Source: Serripes groenlandicus (taxonomy: Eukaryota; Mollusca; Bivalvia; Cardiida; Cardiidae). From it: DNA of 64,000 bases. The translations under genes and the position numbers were made by a program. The notes beneath the pieces are model-generated. The model ran no database searches, had not been told where the DNA came from, and saw only the letters and a program-made list of their open reading frames with translations. This document shows, piece by piece, positions 56,901-63,499 of the stretch (the stretch's first letter is position 1; each line of letters opens with the position of its first letter). The DNA is taken from NCBI GenBank assembly GCA_031761405.1, contig JASEVX010000003.1, positions 141,802,700-141,866,699 of the forward strand, read 5' to 3'.

Positions 56901-59900
56901 CTCATATGGACGCTTTCTGACGCCTCTGCAGCAGACAGAGTTTTGAAAACAAAGTGACAAAAGAAGAAATTGCTCAAAACAAGCAATTTCTCCTTTTTCC
57001 ACAATGTTTTCCACTTTTAGTCATAGGTTATCCATTCAATTATAGAGATTTTTTCTATTGTTTGACAAAATATGTTCAAAGTCGTCTGCTGCAGAATTGT
57101 CGTATGAGGGAAAGGGTTACTAACGTCTGATGGAAAAGTTGTCACATATAGCAATAGGATGATTGATTCTAATACAAATTTGAAAACATGTCTTCCTATA
57201 TCGTACAGGTTCCTGTTCTCGAACCTTTAGTTCAAGGACTGTTTATATATTTCCAAAAACGCATAAGACGTTATAAATTTTATGCGAACCGATGCTTTGT
57301 TTACTTACACATAAATTGTTGAATTTAATCGTCAGTATTGTTGGTTTTAGACATGAATTTATAAGTATTCCCATGAGCCCTGATAAATGTTAAGAGGTTC
57401 GAGAACCGGTGTTTCCATGCTAAAATGTTAAATTACTTTACCTCTTTCCCACATACAACAAAGACATTGAAAATATGGAACCTGTTTATATATGAACGAA
57501 CAGTTATTAAATGAAGTTGAAAACATTGCAACAAAAGGAGAAATTGCTCAATATGAGCAACTTCTGCTTTTGCTGTAATGTTTTCAAAAGTTGTCACCTG
57601 CAGTGTTGCCAGAAAGGGTTAACCCTTTCCCTCATATATACATTTCTGACGTCTCTGCAGCAGACAGCTTTTTGAAAAAATGTCAACAAAAGAAGAAATT
57701 GCTCAAAATGAGCAATTTCTCCTTTTGTCACCATGTTTTCATCTCTATTCATTAAGTATGTCTTCATTTAAAGAGATTTTTCACATTATTATTGAGATGT
57801 ATTCAAGGTCGTCTGCTGCAGATTTGTTGTATGAAGGAAATGGTTAAAGCAAGGTCACAGCTATAAAGTCTGATGCAAATTTTATGACTTTTTATGATGA
57901 ATGGGACACGTCTTATGATAACCAACCTTTGGAGGTATTGAAATTAAAGGCAATTTACAATCAAAGTACAAATTCATATACAGTCAAACCTGTGCTAAAG
58001 ACCACCTTTGTTTAACCCTTTCCCTCATATAGATGCTTTCTGATGCCTCAGCAGCAAACAGCTTTTTGAAAACATAGTGACAAAAGAAGAAATTGCTCAA
58101 AACAAGCAATTTCTCCTTTTGCCACATTGTTTTTCACTTTTAGTCATAGTAGGTTATCCATTCAATTATAGAGATTTTCTGTTTTTTGACAAAATATGTT
58201 CAAAGTCGTCTGCCGCAGACTTGTTGTATGAGGGACTTGGTTAACAATTCCCTGTCTATAGCAAACACATTTTTAATTTCCATGACCCTGCAAATAAAGA
58301 CCTGTGAACAAAGCCCAGATTGTTGTTGTCTTCCCAGGTTTCTTCTGTAGTAAATTTTTTACCATAAACATTCGGAGGTTTTGAAATTAACCCTTTCCCT
58401 CCTACATCAATTCTGTAGCAGATTACTTTGAAAGCATCTAAGCAAATACTTTGAAAATCTCTATAAATGAAGGTATAATTACAGAAAAAATTGAAAACAT
58501 TGTGGCAAAAGGCGTCTGCTGCAGAGGCGACAAAAAGTGTCTGTATGTGGGAATGGATTAATGGCAATTGCAATCAAATTGCAAATTCAGATAGTAAGTT
58601 TTTGATTATAAGCATTCTCCATTGGCTTTAGGAGTGCTTTAATCCTGATCAGACTGTATATGGAGACTGACCTGGATCTTCACTGTTCAGAAAGTCCCAA
58701 AGGAAAGCTCTGGATATGGGGCATATTTCGTGTTCTTAAATTCTTATTTGACCCCTAAAGTCTACGTTGTAGCTACTCAAAAGAATTTTCTCTGAGATAC
58801 AATTCTTTTAATTACCAACAATGTAGAGTTTAATTGAGTATTAACCCTTTCCCATATGCGACAAATCTGCAGCAGACGACTTTGAAAACGTCTAGGCAAA
58901 AGCACAGAAAATCCCTTTAAATGAAAGAAAAATAATTGAATCGAGTTGAAAACATGGTGACCTAAGGAGAAATTGCATGTTTTGAGCAATTTCTTCTTTT
59001 GTCACCATGTTTTCAAAAAGCCATCTGCTGCAGAAACCTCATAAAGTGTCTATATGAGGGAAAGGGTTAAGTAAGCTGTTTTGTGACAAACGCCTGTTTA
59101 CTCTTCCTTATCTAGGCCCCTGCCAAAGGTTGGTTTACATGACTTGTGACAAACTATAACATTTCCACATGTAAATTGACTTACATTTTTATCACTTGCG
59201 AACACATAGCAGAAATGTTTTTCTGCGTCTGAAGCCTTTGCTATAAACGTCAACATTCTTTTGTCTGATTTATCGTCGGCACAATATGATATCCTATGTA
59301 GTGGGTATTGATGCTTTGGTATCTATAGGAGGAAATCAAGTTTATATTAATGGACATGGTATTTAGAGTAAGTACTTTGAAAATACTTTGAGAACTTCTG
59401 AGGTAAACAATGTAATATCTGGGATACTGAAAGTATAGTGTAGCTCTGGTAGTTGATAATATCGACAGAAAGTCAAGAAACTTTTGATAAAAATTTGAAA
59501 ACATTGTGGAAAAAAAGACATTGCTCATCACTTGCAATTCTTCCTTTTACCATAATGTTTTCAAAAGTTGTCAGCTGCTAAGGGGTTAAATGCCTGTTTC
59601 AGATAAATGGTTAAACTTTGCCTAGAGGTACACTTACCGAATAATGATCTGTTGAATATGCATCAGATTTAATCTTGATATTCAGATGCTTTTTGAATAG
59701 CTCCTAGGACATAAAATCCATTACACTTGATAAAACATTACACTTAAGTTTTACATTTTTCTTAAATAAAAACAACAAATGAGTTTTTTTCTAACATTTA
59801 ATACTGACAAAACGATCATTAAACCCTTTTCCACTTGCAGACACAGTTCTACGCATCTACAGCAGACAACTCTTGAAAAAAATGTGGCAAAAGGAGAAAT

Positions 59901-62453
59901 TGATGATATAGAGAAAATTCTTTTTAATTTAGTCTTCCTCAGATTCATTTCATGTTGATTGATTGATTAGAGCTTAACACCTTCATATTACAGCAGCCAG
60001 TTCACCTACTCATACGTTTCTTGGCTTTCTCACATCAGTACTCCACACAACATACTTTCCAAGCAACTGGCTGCTTTTCCACATAGACTCATTTTATGTG
60101 GGAAATGATTAATTAAAAACGTCCTACCTTACCATCTCATAGTTATAATCACTAATAAGCTCTTTGGACAAATTTTAGGTTAGTCCAAATTGATAACAAT
60201 TTTCAGAGCTTTAGGTAAGGGGCGTTTTGTATGTTCTAAAATTGTAATTTGAAAGTCTAACCCTATGTTATGGGTTCTCAAAAGAATCATAGCTATGAGG
60301 GTTTGGTTGGACAATAAGAGAGATACTGTGGGGGAATAGAGCTACATGTATAATACCCCTCTTTATCTAGATCTCTGAGTCTTTAACCCTTTCCTATACA
60401 CAATAAAAAATGCAGCAGACAACTTTGAACATATCAAAGCATAGGTATGGAAAATTAACCATATATGAAACTATGATTATTAAATAGAGTTGAAAGTATC
60501 GTGAAACAAGGAGAAATTGCTCATTATAAGCAATTTCTCCTTTTGTTACAATGTTTTCAAAAGTTGTCTGTTGCAGAGGCGTCAGAAAGCGTCTTCATGT
60601 GAAAAAGAGTTAAAAAGTTAAAAAAAACAAGAGGGCCATGATGGCCCTTTATTGCATACTTTCATATTGTCCCGTTCACTTTGCATTGAAGAAAGTGGTC
60701 ATGATTTTTCGATCATGACCGCTGTCAAGGAGTGATCATGACCGTAGATAAGGACGTGCGAAAATTCTGCATAATTAACATGCTAGGGACTACTTTTGTT
60801 ATGTAAACAAACATAGCTGAACTAAATATCATTGTTAAACCTCACGGGACTTTGTAATGTTAAATTCTCATATATTGATCATGGACAATTTCTTACTGTC
60901 TCATGCTAGCAGTACGTTTTTGACATGAAAACAGTCTAAAACGTGCGTCTAAAAAGTTGGTTATGCACGTGCATGACGTCATTTAAAAAAATTACGTCAC
61001 CATTATAATTCAAACGGCATTTGCACAAAAAGTACTACTTATGTAAACAAACAGTTTGTTTCTAATTCAGAAGCAGATTTATCAATTCTAGATAATAAAA
61101 AAACCTCCACAACGTAAAGCAAATAGTTTACAATATGAAAGTATGCAATAAAAAGGTTATTGACCCTGTACTGTGAAATAATCGTTGGACCTCGTTCTTT
61201 GGCGAACGTAGCCTCGCAAGCTCGGCAACGTCAACCAAAGAACTCGGTCCAACGATGATTTCACAGTACAGGGTCAATAACCTAACCTATAACTTTTTTT
61301 TTCAAAGTTTTTACTCTATAGATATAAGGAAAGCAAGCAACCGCCCTGGTGGCCATGTTTTTCAATGGATCAGAATAAATTGAACAAACTTGGGAGAGGG
61401 TCACAAAAGGAACATTTGTGTCAAATTATTTTCAAATCGGGCCTTTGAAGATTTTTTTAAGTTTTCACTTTACAAGCACCGCAACCTGGCGGCCATATTT
61501 TTCATCAGATCGGAATAATTTCAACAATCTTGATAGAACAAGAAACATTTGTGCCAAATTATTTTTGAATCAGGCAGGTACTTGTTGACAAGAAGATTTT
61601 TAAAGTTTTTATAATGCACATATAAGGAAAACACGCCCTGCCCCTGGTGGCCATGTTTTTCAACGGATGGGATTAATTGAACAACCTTGGTAGAAGGTCC
61701 CCAAAGGAACATTTGTGCCAAATTATATTTAAATCTGGCTGGTAGTTTTGGACAAGAAGATTTTTAAGATTTTAAAATGCACATCTAAGGAAAACAAACT
61801 CCGCACCCTGGCGGCCATGTTTTTCAACGGATCGGAATTATTTGAACAATCTTGCAAGAGGGTTACCCAAGGTACATTTGTGCCAAATTATTTTTAAATC
61901 GGGCTAGTACTTTTGAACAAGAAGATTTTTTATATTTTAACAATGCACATATAAGGAAAACAAGCCCCGCCCACTGGCGGCCATGCTCTTCAACCGATCT
62001 GAAATATTTGAACAATCCCAAGAAACAATAATAATCTTCAAATCGGGCCAGTACTTTTGGACAAGTAGATTTTTAAAGTTTTGGCAATTTTCCCCTTTTC
62101 TGATGCCGCAGCAACCAAAGTTCTACTTGGAATTAAATTCTTTGAACAACTTTGAAAGGGGACCACATAAGGAACATTCCTTTGAAGCTATTTTGAAATC
62201 AGTCCATTGGTTTAGTAGAAGTCATTTGTAGGAAATTGTTAATAGACGGACAGACGACGGATGCCAGAAGATCACAAAAGCTCACCTTGCACTACGTGCT
62301 TAGGTGAGCTAAAAAGGCATTTTCAAGAAAAGTTGGAAAAGAACAATTGTATACCTTTGTCTTTGGTTCCTGTATTGTGACTCCATTGATGGAAATAACT
62401 AACTCAACCTTTGGTGTTTTCTGACCCTCCGTTTTTCTTAATGTTTTGTTGAA
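41909..62453 (-). CDS. GULP1: CED-6/GULP1 engulfment adaptor, 5'-partial (N-terminus beyond window)
   Basis: The coding exons on the complement, 5' to 3', are 62453-62355, (59703-59638 optional), 59322-59185, 56108-55992, 54891-54787, 51999-51898, 48815-48695, 46499-46305, 43993-43809 and 41980-41909. Every junction is GT-AG and phase-consistent. The sum is 1200 nt (399 residues) with the optional exon, or 1134 nt (377) without. The PTB part carries [26 protein letters not shown] and [17 protein letters not shown], which match the GULP1/CED-6 family closely. A leucine zipper, an NPF/DPF-bearing linker and the conserved C-terminus follow. In other animals the protein links phagocytic receptors (LRP1, CED-1/MEGF10) to engulfment and endocytic traffic. 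About 60 N-terminal residues, including the start, should lie right of 64000. Confidence 0.95.
42033..42178. mobile_element. GAGCCGT foldback element, internally deleted
   Basis: GAGCCAATCCACGAGAAAAC...GTTTTCTCTTGGAACGGCTC with CCAACATTGTGGTCTCTGCG inside. It is 146 bp and lies in the last GULP1 intron, 53 bp upstream of the terminal exon in transcript order. Confidence 0.8.
42186..42337 (-). mobile_element. TTAA-230 MITE, left end missing
   Basis: Hairpin AGAAATTGCTTGTTTTGAGC and right end GGCGTCAGAAAGTGTCTATA then GGATTAA. Confidence 0.7.
42570..42799 (+). mobile_element. TTAA-230 MITE, full length
   Basis: It is 230 bp. Hairpin AAATTGCACAAAACGTGCAATTT; both ends intact; last GULP1 intron. 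Confidence 0.92.
43013..43237 (-). mobile_element. TTAA-230 MITE, near full length
   Basis: TTAACCCTTTCCCTCATACA and GAGGGAAAGGGTTAA; hairpin AAATTGCTCGTTTTGAGCAATTT; 225 bp. Confidence 0.9.
43270..43470 (-). repeat. tRNA-like SINE
   Basis: On the minus strand GCTAGTTTAGTGCAAGAGCG then GGGTCGCAGGTAGGATCCCA has A/B-box-like blocks; the body continues to about 43270. It is not a canonical tRNA gene. Confidence 0.5.
43585..43792 (-). mobile_element. TTAA-230 MITE adjoining GULP1 exon H
   Basis: TTAACCATTTCCCACAAACA at the left; hairpin AAATGGCTCATGATGAGCAATTT; the right tip ATGTGGGGAAGGGGGGTTA ends about 15 bp from the exon H donor. Confidence 0.85.
43809..43993 (-). CDS. GULP1: GULP1 exon H: NPF/DPF motifs and C-terminal helix
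   Basis: It is 185 nt, starting with 2 nt of a split codon (GGA), phase 0 out, with acceptor TTTTGTAG and donor CAG|GTCAGT. It encodes [25 protein letters not shown] and [17 protein letters not shown] motifs bind EH domains and DPF motifs bind the AP-2 appendage, consistent with endocytic linkage. The last segment matches the conserved C-terminal helix of GULP1. If the donor is not used, 16 residues follow before a stop at 43758 inside a MITE. Confidence 0.9.
44300..45300. repeat. Dispersed element with tandem units, GULP1 intron
   Basis: The left end AAGCAAGAGGGCCATAATGG-CCCT and right end ATAGCTCACCTTGCACTTCG then GTGAGCTAAAA frame about seven units of 110-150 bp. The units carry CATTCTGACAAAATTTCAA and ACAAGATTTTCCTTCAATTT. 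The ends are shared with 60630-62318 but the units are not. Confidence 0.8.
45328..45509 (+). mobile_element. TTAA-230 MITE lacking inner hairpin
   Basis: TTATCCCTTTCCCTCATATA and ACATGAGGGAAAGGGTTAA; the middle is deleted. Confidence 0.8.
45568..45738 (+). mobile_element. TTAA-230 MITE, internal deletion
   Basis: TTTACCCTTTCCCACCTGTT and GTATGTTGGAAAGGGTTAA. Confidence 0.75.
45740..46304. other. GULP1 intron, decayed repeats
   Basis: Only MITE scraps (CAGCAGATAATAAACATTGTGG near 46165) and AT-rich sequence. Confidence 0.4.
46305..46499 (-). CDS. GULP1: GULP1 exon G: proline-rich linker
   Basis: It is 195 nt, entered with 2 nt of a split codon and leaving 1 nt, with acceptor TTTTGTAG and donor G|GTATAA. 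It encodes [19 protein letters not shown] and later [20 protein letters not shown]. The PPPPSARSR segment resembles the GULP1 proline-rich PPVPSRS region. An internal CAGCAG|GTACCT could serve as an alternative donor, but its phase does not fit exon H, so the longer form is chosen. Confidence 0.8.
46543..46742 (+). mobile_element. TTAA-230 MITE copy
   Basis: ATAAACCCTTTCCCACATGT-AGACGCTTTCTGATGCC at the left; GCAGATTCGTTGTATGGGTG at the right; hairpin mostly deleted. Confidence 0.75.
46765..46970 (-). mobile_element. TTAA-230 MITE, degenerate
   Basis: TTTACCCTCTCCCAAATACA and GATGCAACCGAATACTTCTG. Confidence 0.55.
47236..47465 (-). mobile_element. TTAA-230 MITE, full length
   Basis: It is 230 bp; both ends intact; hairpin AAATTGCTCGTTTTGAGCAATTT. 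A different dispersed element (AAGAGCTCCGCGGAGC palindrome) begins directly at its right TTAA. Confidence 0.92.
47466..47740 (+). repeat. Dispersed element start with palindromic tip
   Basis: CAAGAGCTCCGCGGAGCGAA then CGCCAACGCTC is a palindrome-bearing tip; the remainder is AT-rich with an unclear end. Confidence 0.45.
47742..47909 (-). mobile_element. TTAA-230 MITE, hairpin deleted
   Basis: TTAACCCTTTACCACATAAA and TATGTGGGAAAGGGTTAA; 168 bp. Confidence 0.8.
47945..48128 (-). mobile_element. TTAA-230 MITE copy
   Basis: TTAAACCTTTACCAC at the left, AGAAATTGTTCATTATC, and GTGTCAAATGCATCTGCATG-TGGGAAAGG at the right. Confidence 0.65.
48376..48605 (-). mobile_element. TTAA-230 MITE, full length
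   Basis: It is 230 bp; hairpin AAATTGCACGTTTTGTGCAATTT; both ends intact; 90 bp from GULP1 exon F. Confidence 0.92.
48695..48815 (-). CDS. GULP1: GULP1 exon F: linker
   Basis: It is 121 nt, phase 0 in and 1 out, with acceptor TTTACTTTCAG and donor TCA|GTAAGTG. It encodes [18 protein letters not shown], then a segment with [14 protein letters not shown]. It is squeezed between two TTAA-230 MITEs (48376-48605 and 48843 onwards), and its splice signals are not MITE-derived. Confidence 0.82.
48843..49107 (+). mobile_element. TTAA-230 tip plus a second copy
   Basis: A short tip (TTAACCCTTTCCAATATGAC) is followed from about 48896 by CACCCTTTCCCACTTGCAGA, hairpin GAAATTGCTCATCATGAGCA and GTATGTGGGAAACAATTAA. 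Confidence 0.7.
49430..49615 (-). repeat. tRNA-derived SINE
   Basis: On the minus strand GTGGTGAAGTGGTAGAGTGC is A-box-like and CCCAGGTTTGAATCCTG is a T-arm with B box. The body continues to the inverse of CATGTCTGCTTCCTGGAACC, also seen at 32030-32170. It is not a functional tRNA by eye. Confidence 0.6.
49655..49830 (-). mobile_element. TTAA-230 MITE, left end missing
   Basis: GAGAAATTGCTCGTTTTGCC and TGCGTCTGCAGGTAGGAAAG-GGTTAA. Confidence 0.7.
50030..50262 (+). mobile_element. TTAA-230 MITE, near full length
   Basis: TTAACCCTTTCCCTCATATA with a small TATA expansion; hairpin AAATTGCTCAAAACATGCAATTT; right end AAAGGGCTAA. Confidence 0.9.
50518..50753 (-). mobile_element. TTAA-230 MITE, near full length
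   Basis: TTAACCCTTTCCCTCATACA; hairpin AAATTGCACGTTTTGTGCAATTT; a CTG triplet expansion (CTGCTGCTGCTGCAG) in the right arm; ends AAAGAGTTAA. Confidence 0.9.
51131..51430 (-). repeat. tRNA-derived SINE
   Basis: The left part GATTGATTGATTGGGGTTTA and CTCAGTCATATCACAGCAGC is the tail region. The right part, read on the minus strand, has GGTAGCTAAGTCGGTAACGA (A-box-like) and GAGTTTGAATCCCGGC (B-box-like). Confidence 0.7.
51898..51999 (-). CDS. GULP1: GULP1 exon E: Ser/Thr-rich linker
   Basis: It is 102 nt, phase 0 to 0, with acceptor TATATATAG and donor CAG|GTAACT. It encodes [18 protein letters not shown] and ends TTESPSQSQ. There is no domain and sequence conservation is low here. Its support is an open frame, phase agreement and good splice sites. 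The repeated TATATA just upstream makes the acceptor less certain. Confidence 0.75.
52558..52764 (+). mobile_element. TTAA-230 MITE copy
   Basis: TTATCCCTTTCCCACATACA-GACGCTTTCTGACACC; hairpin AAATTGCTCACAATGAGCAATTT; right end GTGGTAAAGGGTTA. Confidence 0.85.
52759..53012 (+). repeat. 127-bp tandem duplication
   Basis: GGTTATATATTCATTCTTAG starts at 52759 and 52886. The copies differ at only a few positions (CTGCAGT/CCGTAGT, GGCGAA/GGAGAA). Confidence 0.95.
53120..53592 (-). mobile_element. TTAA-230 MITE split by a SINE
   Basis: The left part (CATTTCACACATACAACAAA, hairpin AATTACTCATGATGAGCAATTT) and right part (GGCGTCGACATCAGAAAGTG, GTGGGAAAGGGT) are separated by the SINE at 53315-53536. 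Confidence 0.88.
53300..53551 (-). mobile_element. tRNA-derived SINE with perfect 15-bp target duplication
   Basis: TTTTTCCGCTGCAGA occurs at 53300-53314 and 53537-53551. Between them, on the minus strand, are the head GTCGAGTGGTTAGCGTCGGG, B box GGGTTCGATCCCC, AGTACTGGTTTGTTTACCC and the tail. Same family as 27456-27657. Confidence 0.93.
53697..53915 (-). mobile_element. TTAA-230 MITE, near full length
   Basis: TTAACCCTTTCCGTCATACG and GAGGGAAAGGGTTAA; hairpin AAATTGCACGTTTTGTGCAATTT; 219 bp. Confidence 0.9.
54236..54317 (-). mobile_element. TTAA-230 right-end fragment
   Basis: GATTTTGCCACAATGTTTTC to GTATGTGGGAAAGGGTTA. Confidence 0.7.
54787..54891 (-). CDS. GULP1: GULP1 exon D: leucine-zipper coiled coil
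   Basis: It is 105 nt, phase 0 to 0, with acceptor TTATTACAG and donor CAG|GTAGGC. It encodes 35 residues; [20 protein letters not shown] has hydrophobic residues in heptad spacing. This corresponds to the CED-6/GULP1 leucine zipper used for dimerisation. Confidence 0.93.
54968..55163 (-). mobile_element. TTAA-230 MITE copy
   Basis: Hairpin AAATTGCTCATCATGAGCAATTT; right end GTCTATATGTGGTAAAGGGCTAA; left tip eroded (ATATAACTCTTTCTAACATA). Confidence 0.75.
55164..55535. mobile_element. Two or three degenerate TTAA-230 pieces
   Basis: TATAACTCTTTCTAGCATAC (55165), CCTTTTCCCACATACAGAAC (55244) and a hairpin near 55435 (GAATTGCTCATTATCAGCA) with GCATCAGAAAGCATCTGTC. Confidence 0.55.
55655..55860 (+). 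mobile_element. TTAA-230 MITE, degenerate
   Basis: TTAGCTCTTTCCATCTTATA-GATGCATTTTGACA and GTATGTGATAAAGGGATAA. Confidence 0.55.
55992..56108 (-). CDS. GULP1: GULP1 exon C: PTB C-terminal helix
   Basis: It is 117 nt, phase 0 to 0, with acceptor TTTTTTTAG and donor AAG|GTATGG. It encodes [20 protein letters not shown] and then [15 protein letters not shown]. The first part is almost identical to the GULP1 PTB helix. The second leads into the coiled coil. Confidence 0.95.
56295..56425 (+). mobile_element. TTAA-230 left half
   Basis: TTAACTCAATCCCACCCGTA-TTCTGACGCCTCTGCAGCAGAC; hairpin AATTGATCATCTTGAGCAATT. Confidence 0.7.
56430..56656 (+). mobile_element. TTAA-230 MITE, near full length
   Basis: TTAATCCTTTCCCACTTGTA-GACGTATTCTGACGCC; hairpin AATTGCTCATTATGAGCAAATT; ATGTGGTAAAAAGTTAA. 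Confidence 0.85.
56889..57119 (+). mobile_element. TTAA-230 MITE, full length
   Basis: TTAACCCTTTCCCTCATATG-GACGCTTTCTGACGCC and GTATGAGGGAAAGGGTTA. Confidence 0.92.
57440..57622 (-). mobile_element. TTAA-230 MITE, end-to-end with the next
   Basis: TTTACCTCTTTCCCACATAC; hairpin AAATTGCTCAATATGAGCAA; ends AGAAAGGGTTAA at 57622. The TTAA is shared. Confidence 0.75.
57619..57847 (+). mobile_element. TTAA-230 MITE, full length
   Basis: TTAACCCTTTCCCTCATATA-TACATTTCTGACGTC; hairpin AAATTGCTCAAAATGAGCAATTT; GTATGAAGGAAATGGTTAA. Confidence 0.9.
58012..58244 (+). mobile_element. TTAA-230 MITE, full length
   Basis: TTAACCCTTTCCCTCATATA-GATGCTTTCTGATGCC; GTATGAGGGACTTGGTTAA. Confidence 0.9.
58387..58561 (-). 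mobile_element. TTAA-230 MITE, half hairpin deleted
   Basis: TTAACCCTTTCCCTCCTACA and GTATGTGGGAATGGATTAA; CATTGTGGCAAAAGG joins GCGTCTGCTGCAGAGGCG directly. Confidence 0.85.
58841..59070 (-). mobile_element. TTAA-230 MITE, full length
   Basis: It is 230 bp; left TTAACCCTTTCCCATATGCG, right TATGAGGGAAAGGGTTAA; 115 bp from GULP1 exon B. Confidence 0.92.
59185..59322 (-). CDS. GULP1: GULP1 exon B: PTB core
   Basis: It is 138 nt, phase 0 to 0, with acceptor CCTATAG and donor AAT|GTAAGT. It encodes 46 residues including [38 protein letters not shown] and SDKN. The LHRIS(F/Y)CADDK block is diagnostic of the GULP1/CED-6 PTB family. Confidence 0.95.
59638..59703 (-). CDS. GULP1: GULP1 candidate cassette exon (22 residues inserted in PTB loop)
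   Basis: It is 66 nt, open, phase 0 on both sides, with acceptor TGTCCTAG and strong donor TCG|GTAAGTG. It encodes a 22-residue peptide starting ELFKKH and ending STDHYS. Joining exon A directly to exon B already gives the family's normal spacing ([17 protein letters not shown]). This exon is therefore extra, at a hairpin turn ahead of the LHRIS strand. I know of no counterpart in vertebrate GULP1 or fly Ced-6. It is either an alternative exon or a chance open segment with good splice signals. Confidence 0.55.
59955..60095 (-). repeat. SINE tail fragment
   Basis: GATTGATTGATTAGAGCTTA, CAGCAGCCAGTTCACCTACT and AACTGGCTGCTTTTCCACAT match 51131-51290. Confidence 0.7.
60383..60613 (-). mobile_element. 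TTAA-230 MITE, full length
   Basis: TTAACCCTTTCCTATACACA; hairpin AAATTGCTCATTATAAGCAATTT; TTCATGTGAAAAAGAGTTAA. Confidence 0.88.
60649..61151. mobile_element. Foldback insertion, 22-bp terminal inverted repeats
   Basis: TTATTGCATACTTTCATATT-GT (60649-60670) is the exact inverse of 61130-61151. The inside has GATCATGACC palindromes and no ORF. Confidence 0.8.
61154..61283. mobile_element. Near-perfect 130-bp palindrome
   Basis: AGGTTATTGACCCTGTACTG...CAGTACAGGGTCAATAACCT with CGTTGGACC...GGTCCAACG inside. Arms are about 48-55 bp with a short GC-richer loop. Confidence 0.9.
62355..62453 (-). CDS. GULP1: GULP1 exon A: PTB domain strands
   Basis: It is 99 nt, phase 0 to 0, with acceptor TTTTTTCAG and donor AAG|GTATAC. 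It encodes 33 residues from [10 protein letters not shown] to IQEPKTK, including [11 protein letters not shown], an early beta-strand part of the PTB domain. It is the most 5' exon visible. The 39 bp between its donor and the dispersed element ending near 62315 show that repeats reach close to the splice site. Confidence 0.93.
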
Positions 62454-62549
62454 CTGAAAAAAGATTTTATAAATCAATCAATCATTTAATTCTAAAAATA
62501 GATTTCTCATTTGTTTTATTTATTCTTATGCATCTAGCTGTCTGGCTGT

Positions 62550-63072
62550 TAACTCATTCCCACATATAAAAATCTGCAACAGCTCACACCTCTAGCTAAC
62601 AATAGGGAAAATCTCTATACCTGAAATAACAACAATTACTGAATAGAGTATAACAACTTTAAAACTTAAAAATAAATAAATGAAAGTATCAATATCAAAT
62701 AGAGTTGAAAGCATTGTGGAACAAGATGTGTTTGTGAAACACTGATGCCCCCGAATGGCATCATCTAGGTCAAAGGTCAAGGTGAACAATTTTGGTACTG
62801 ACAGAAAGGTCATGTCACAAGGAATACACATGTGAAATATGGAAGCCGTACCTGTTATGGTTCAAAAGTAGTGGTCAAGGTTAAAGGTTTTTTTCGACAG
62901 ACAGACAAAGAGACAGACAGGCAAAAAACTAGATGCCCACCGAATCGGTGATTCCGGGGGCATAAAAAGGAGTAACTGCTCATAATGATCAATTTATCCT
63001 TTTGTCACAATGTTTTCGAAAGACGTCTGCTGCAAAGGCCTCAGAAAGTGGCTGCATGTCAGAAAACGTTAA
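62550..63072 (-). mobile_element. TTAA-230 MITE split by the AGGTCA element
   Basis: The left part (TTAACTCATTCCCACATATA, GAATAGAGTTGAAAGCATTG) and right part (AACTGCTCATAATGATCAAT, GCCTCAGAAAGTGGCTGC, AACGTTAA) continue across the insert at 62725-62966. Confidence 0.7.
62725..62966 (+). mobile_element. AGGTCA element, single-core form
   Basis: The left end AAGATGTGTTTGTGAAACAC-TGATGCCCCCGAATGGC and right end CCACCGAATCGGTGATTCCG-GGGGCAT are those of 6602-7627. There is one core (CTAGGTCAAAGGTCAAGGTG) and one copy of the unit. Confidence 0.88.
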
Positions 63073-63499
63073 CAATGAGATGTCATTAAATCCCTTTTTG
63101 TCTGATCAGTCCCATGCTATTTATTGATATAGGTGAATATATTTGAATTAAACATTAGTACACCTTTAGGTTATAATTCTCATTATTTTCAGTTAATGGA
63201 GACAAATATATGAAAAGTTAGAGGGAAAAGGAGAGATAATAATATAGTAACATTAAGAATAGTACTTCATCTTCCCACAAAACATCATACATGTATTTTC
63301 ATTTGTCAAGATTTTCATCAATAATTAAACAAATTATATTTTTAATTCTAAAGAAGATGCAAAATGACAAAATGAGTAAGTAGATTCTTTTAGTGTTCAG
63401 GTCTAAAAGAATAATAGTCCTTACCAATGCTAATTACTCAGAACCAACTAGGTATTGTTTTACTTAGTTTTTGATCATAACTTTTTTAAACTTACAGAT

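Larger units (their letters stand above)
60630..62318. repeat. Dispersed element with tandem units and nested foldbacks
   Basis: The left tip is AACAAGAGGGCCATGATGGC-CCT. Five units marked by GGCCATGTTTTTCAACGG-like blocks lie at 61351, 61491, 61648, 61813 and 61979. The right tip is AAAGCTCACCTTGCACTACG then GTGAGCTAAAA. The tips match 44300-45300. Confidence 0.8.
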
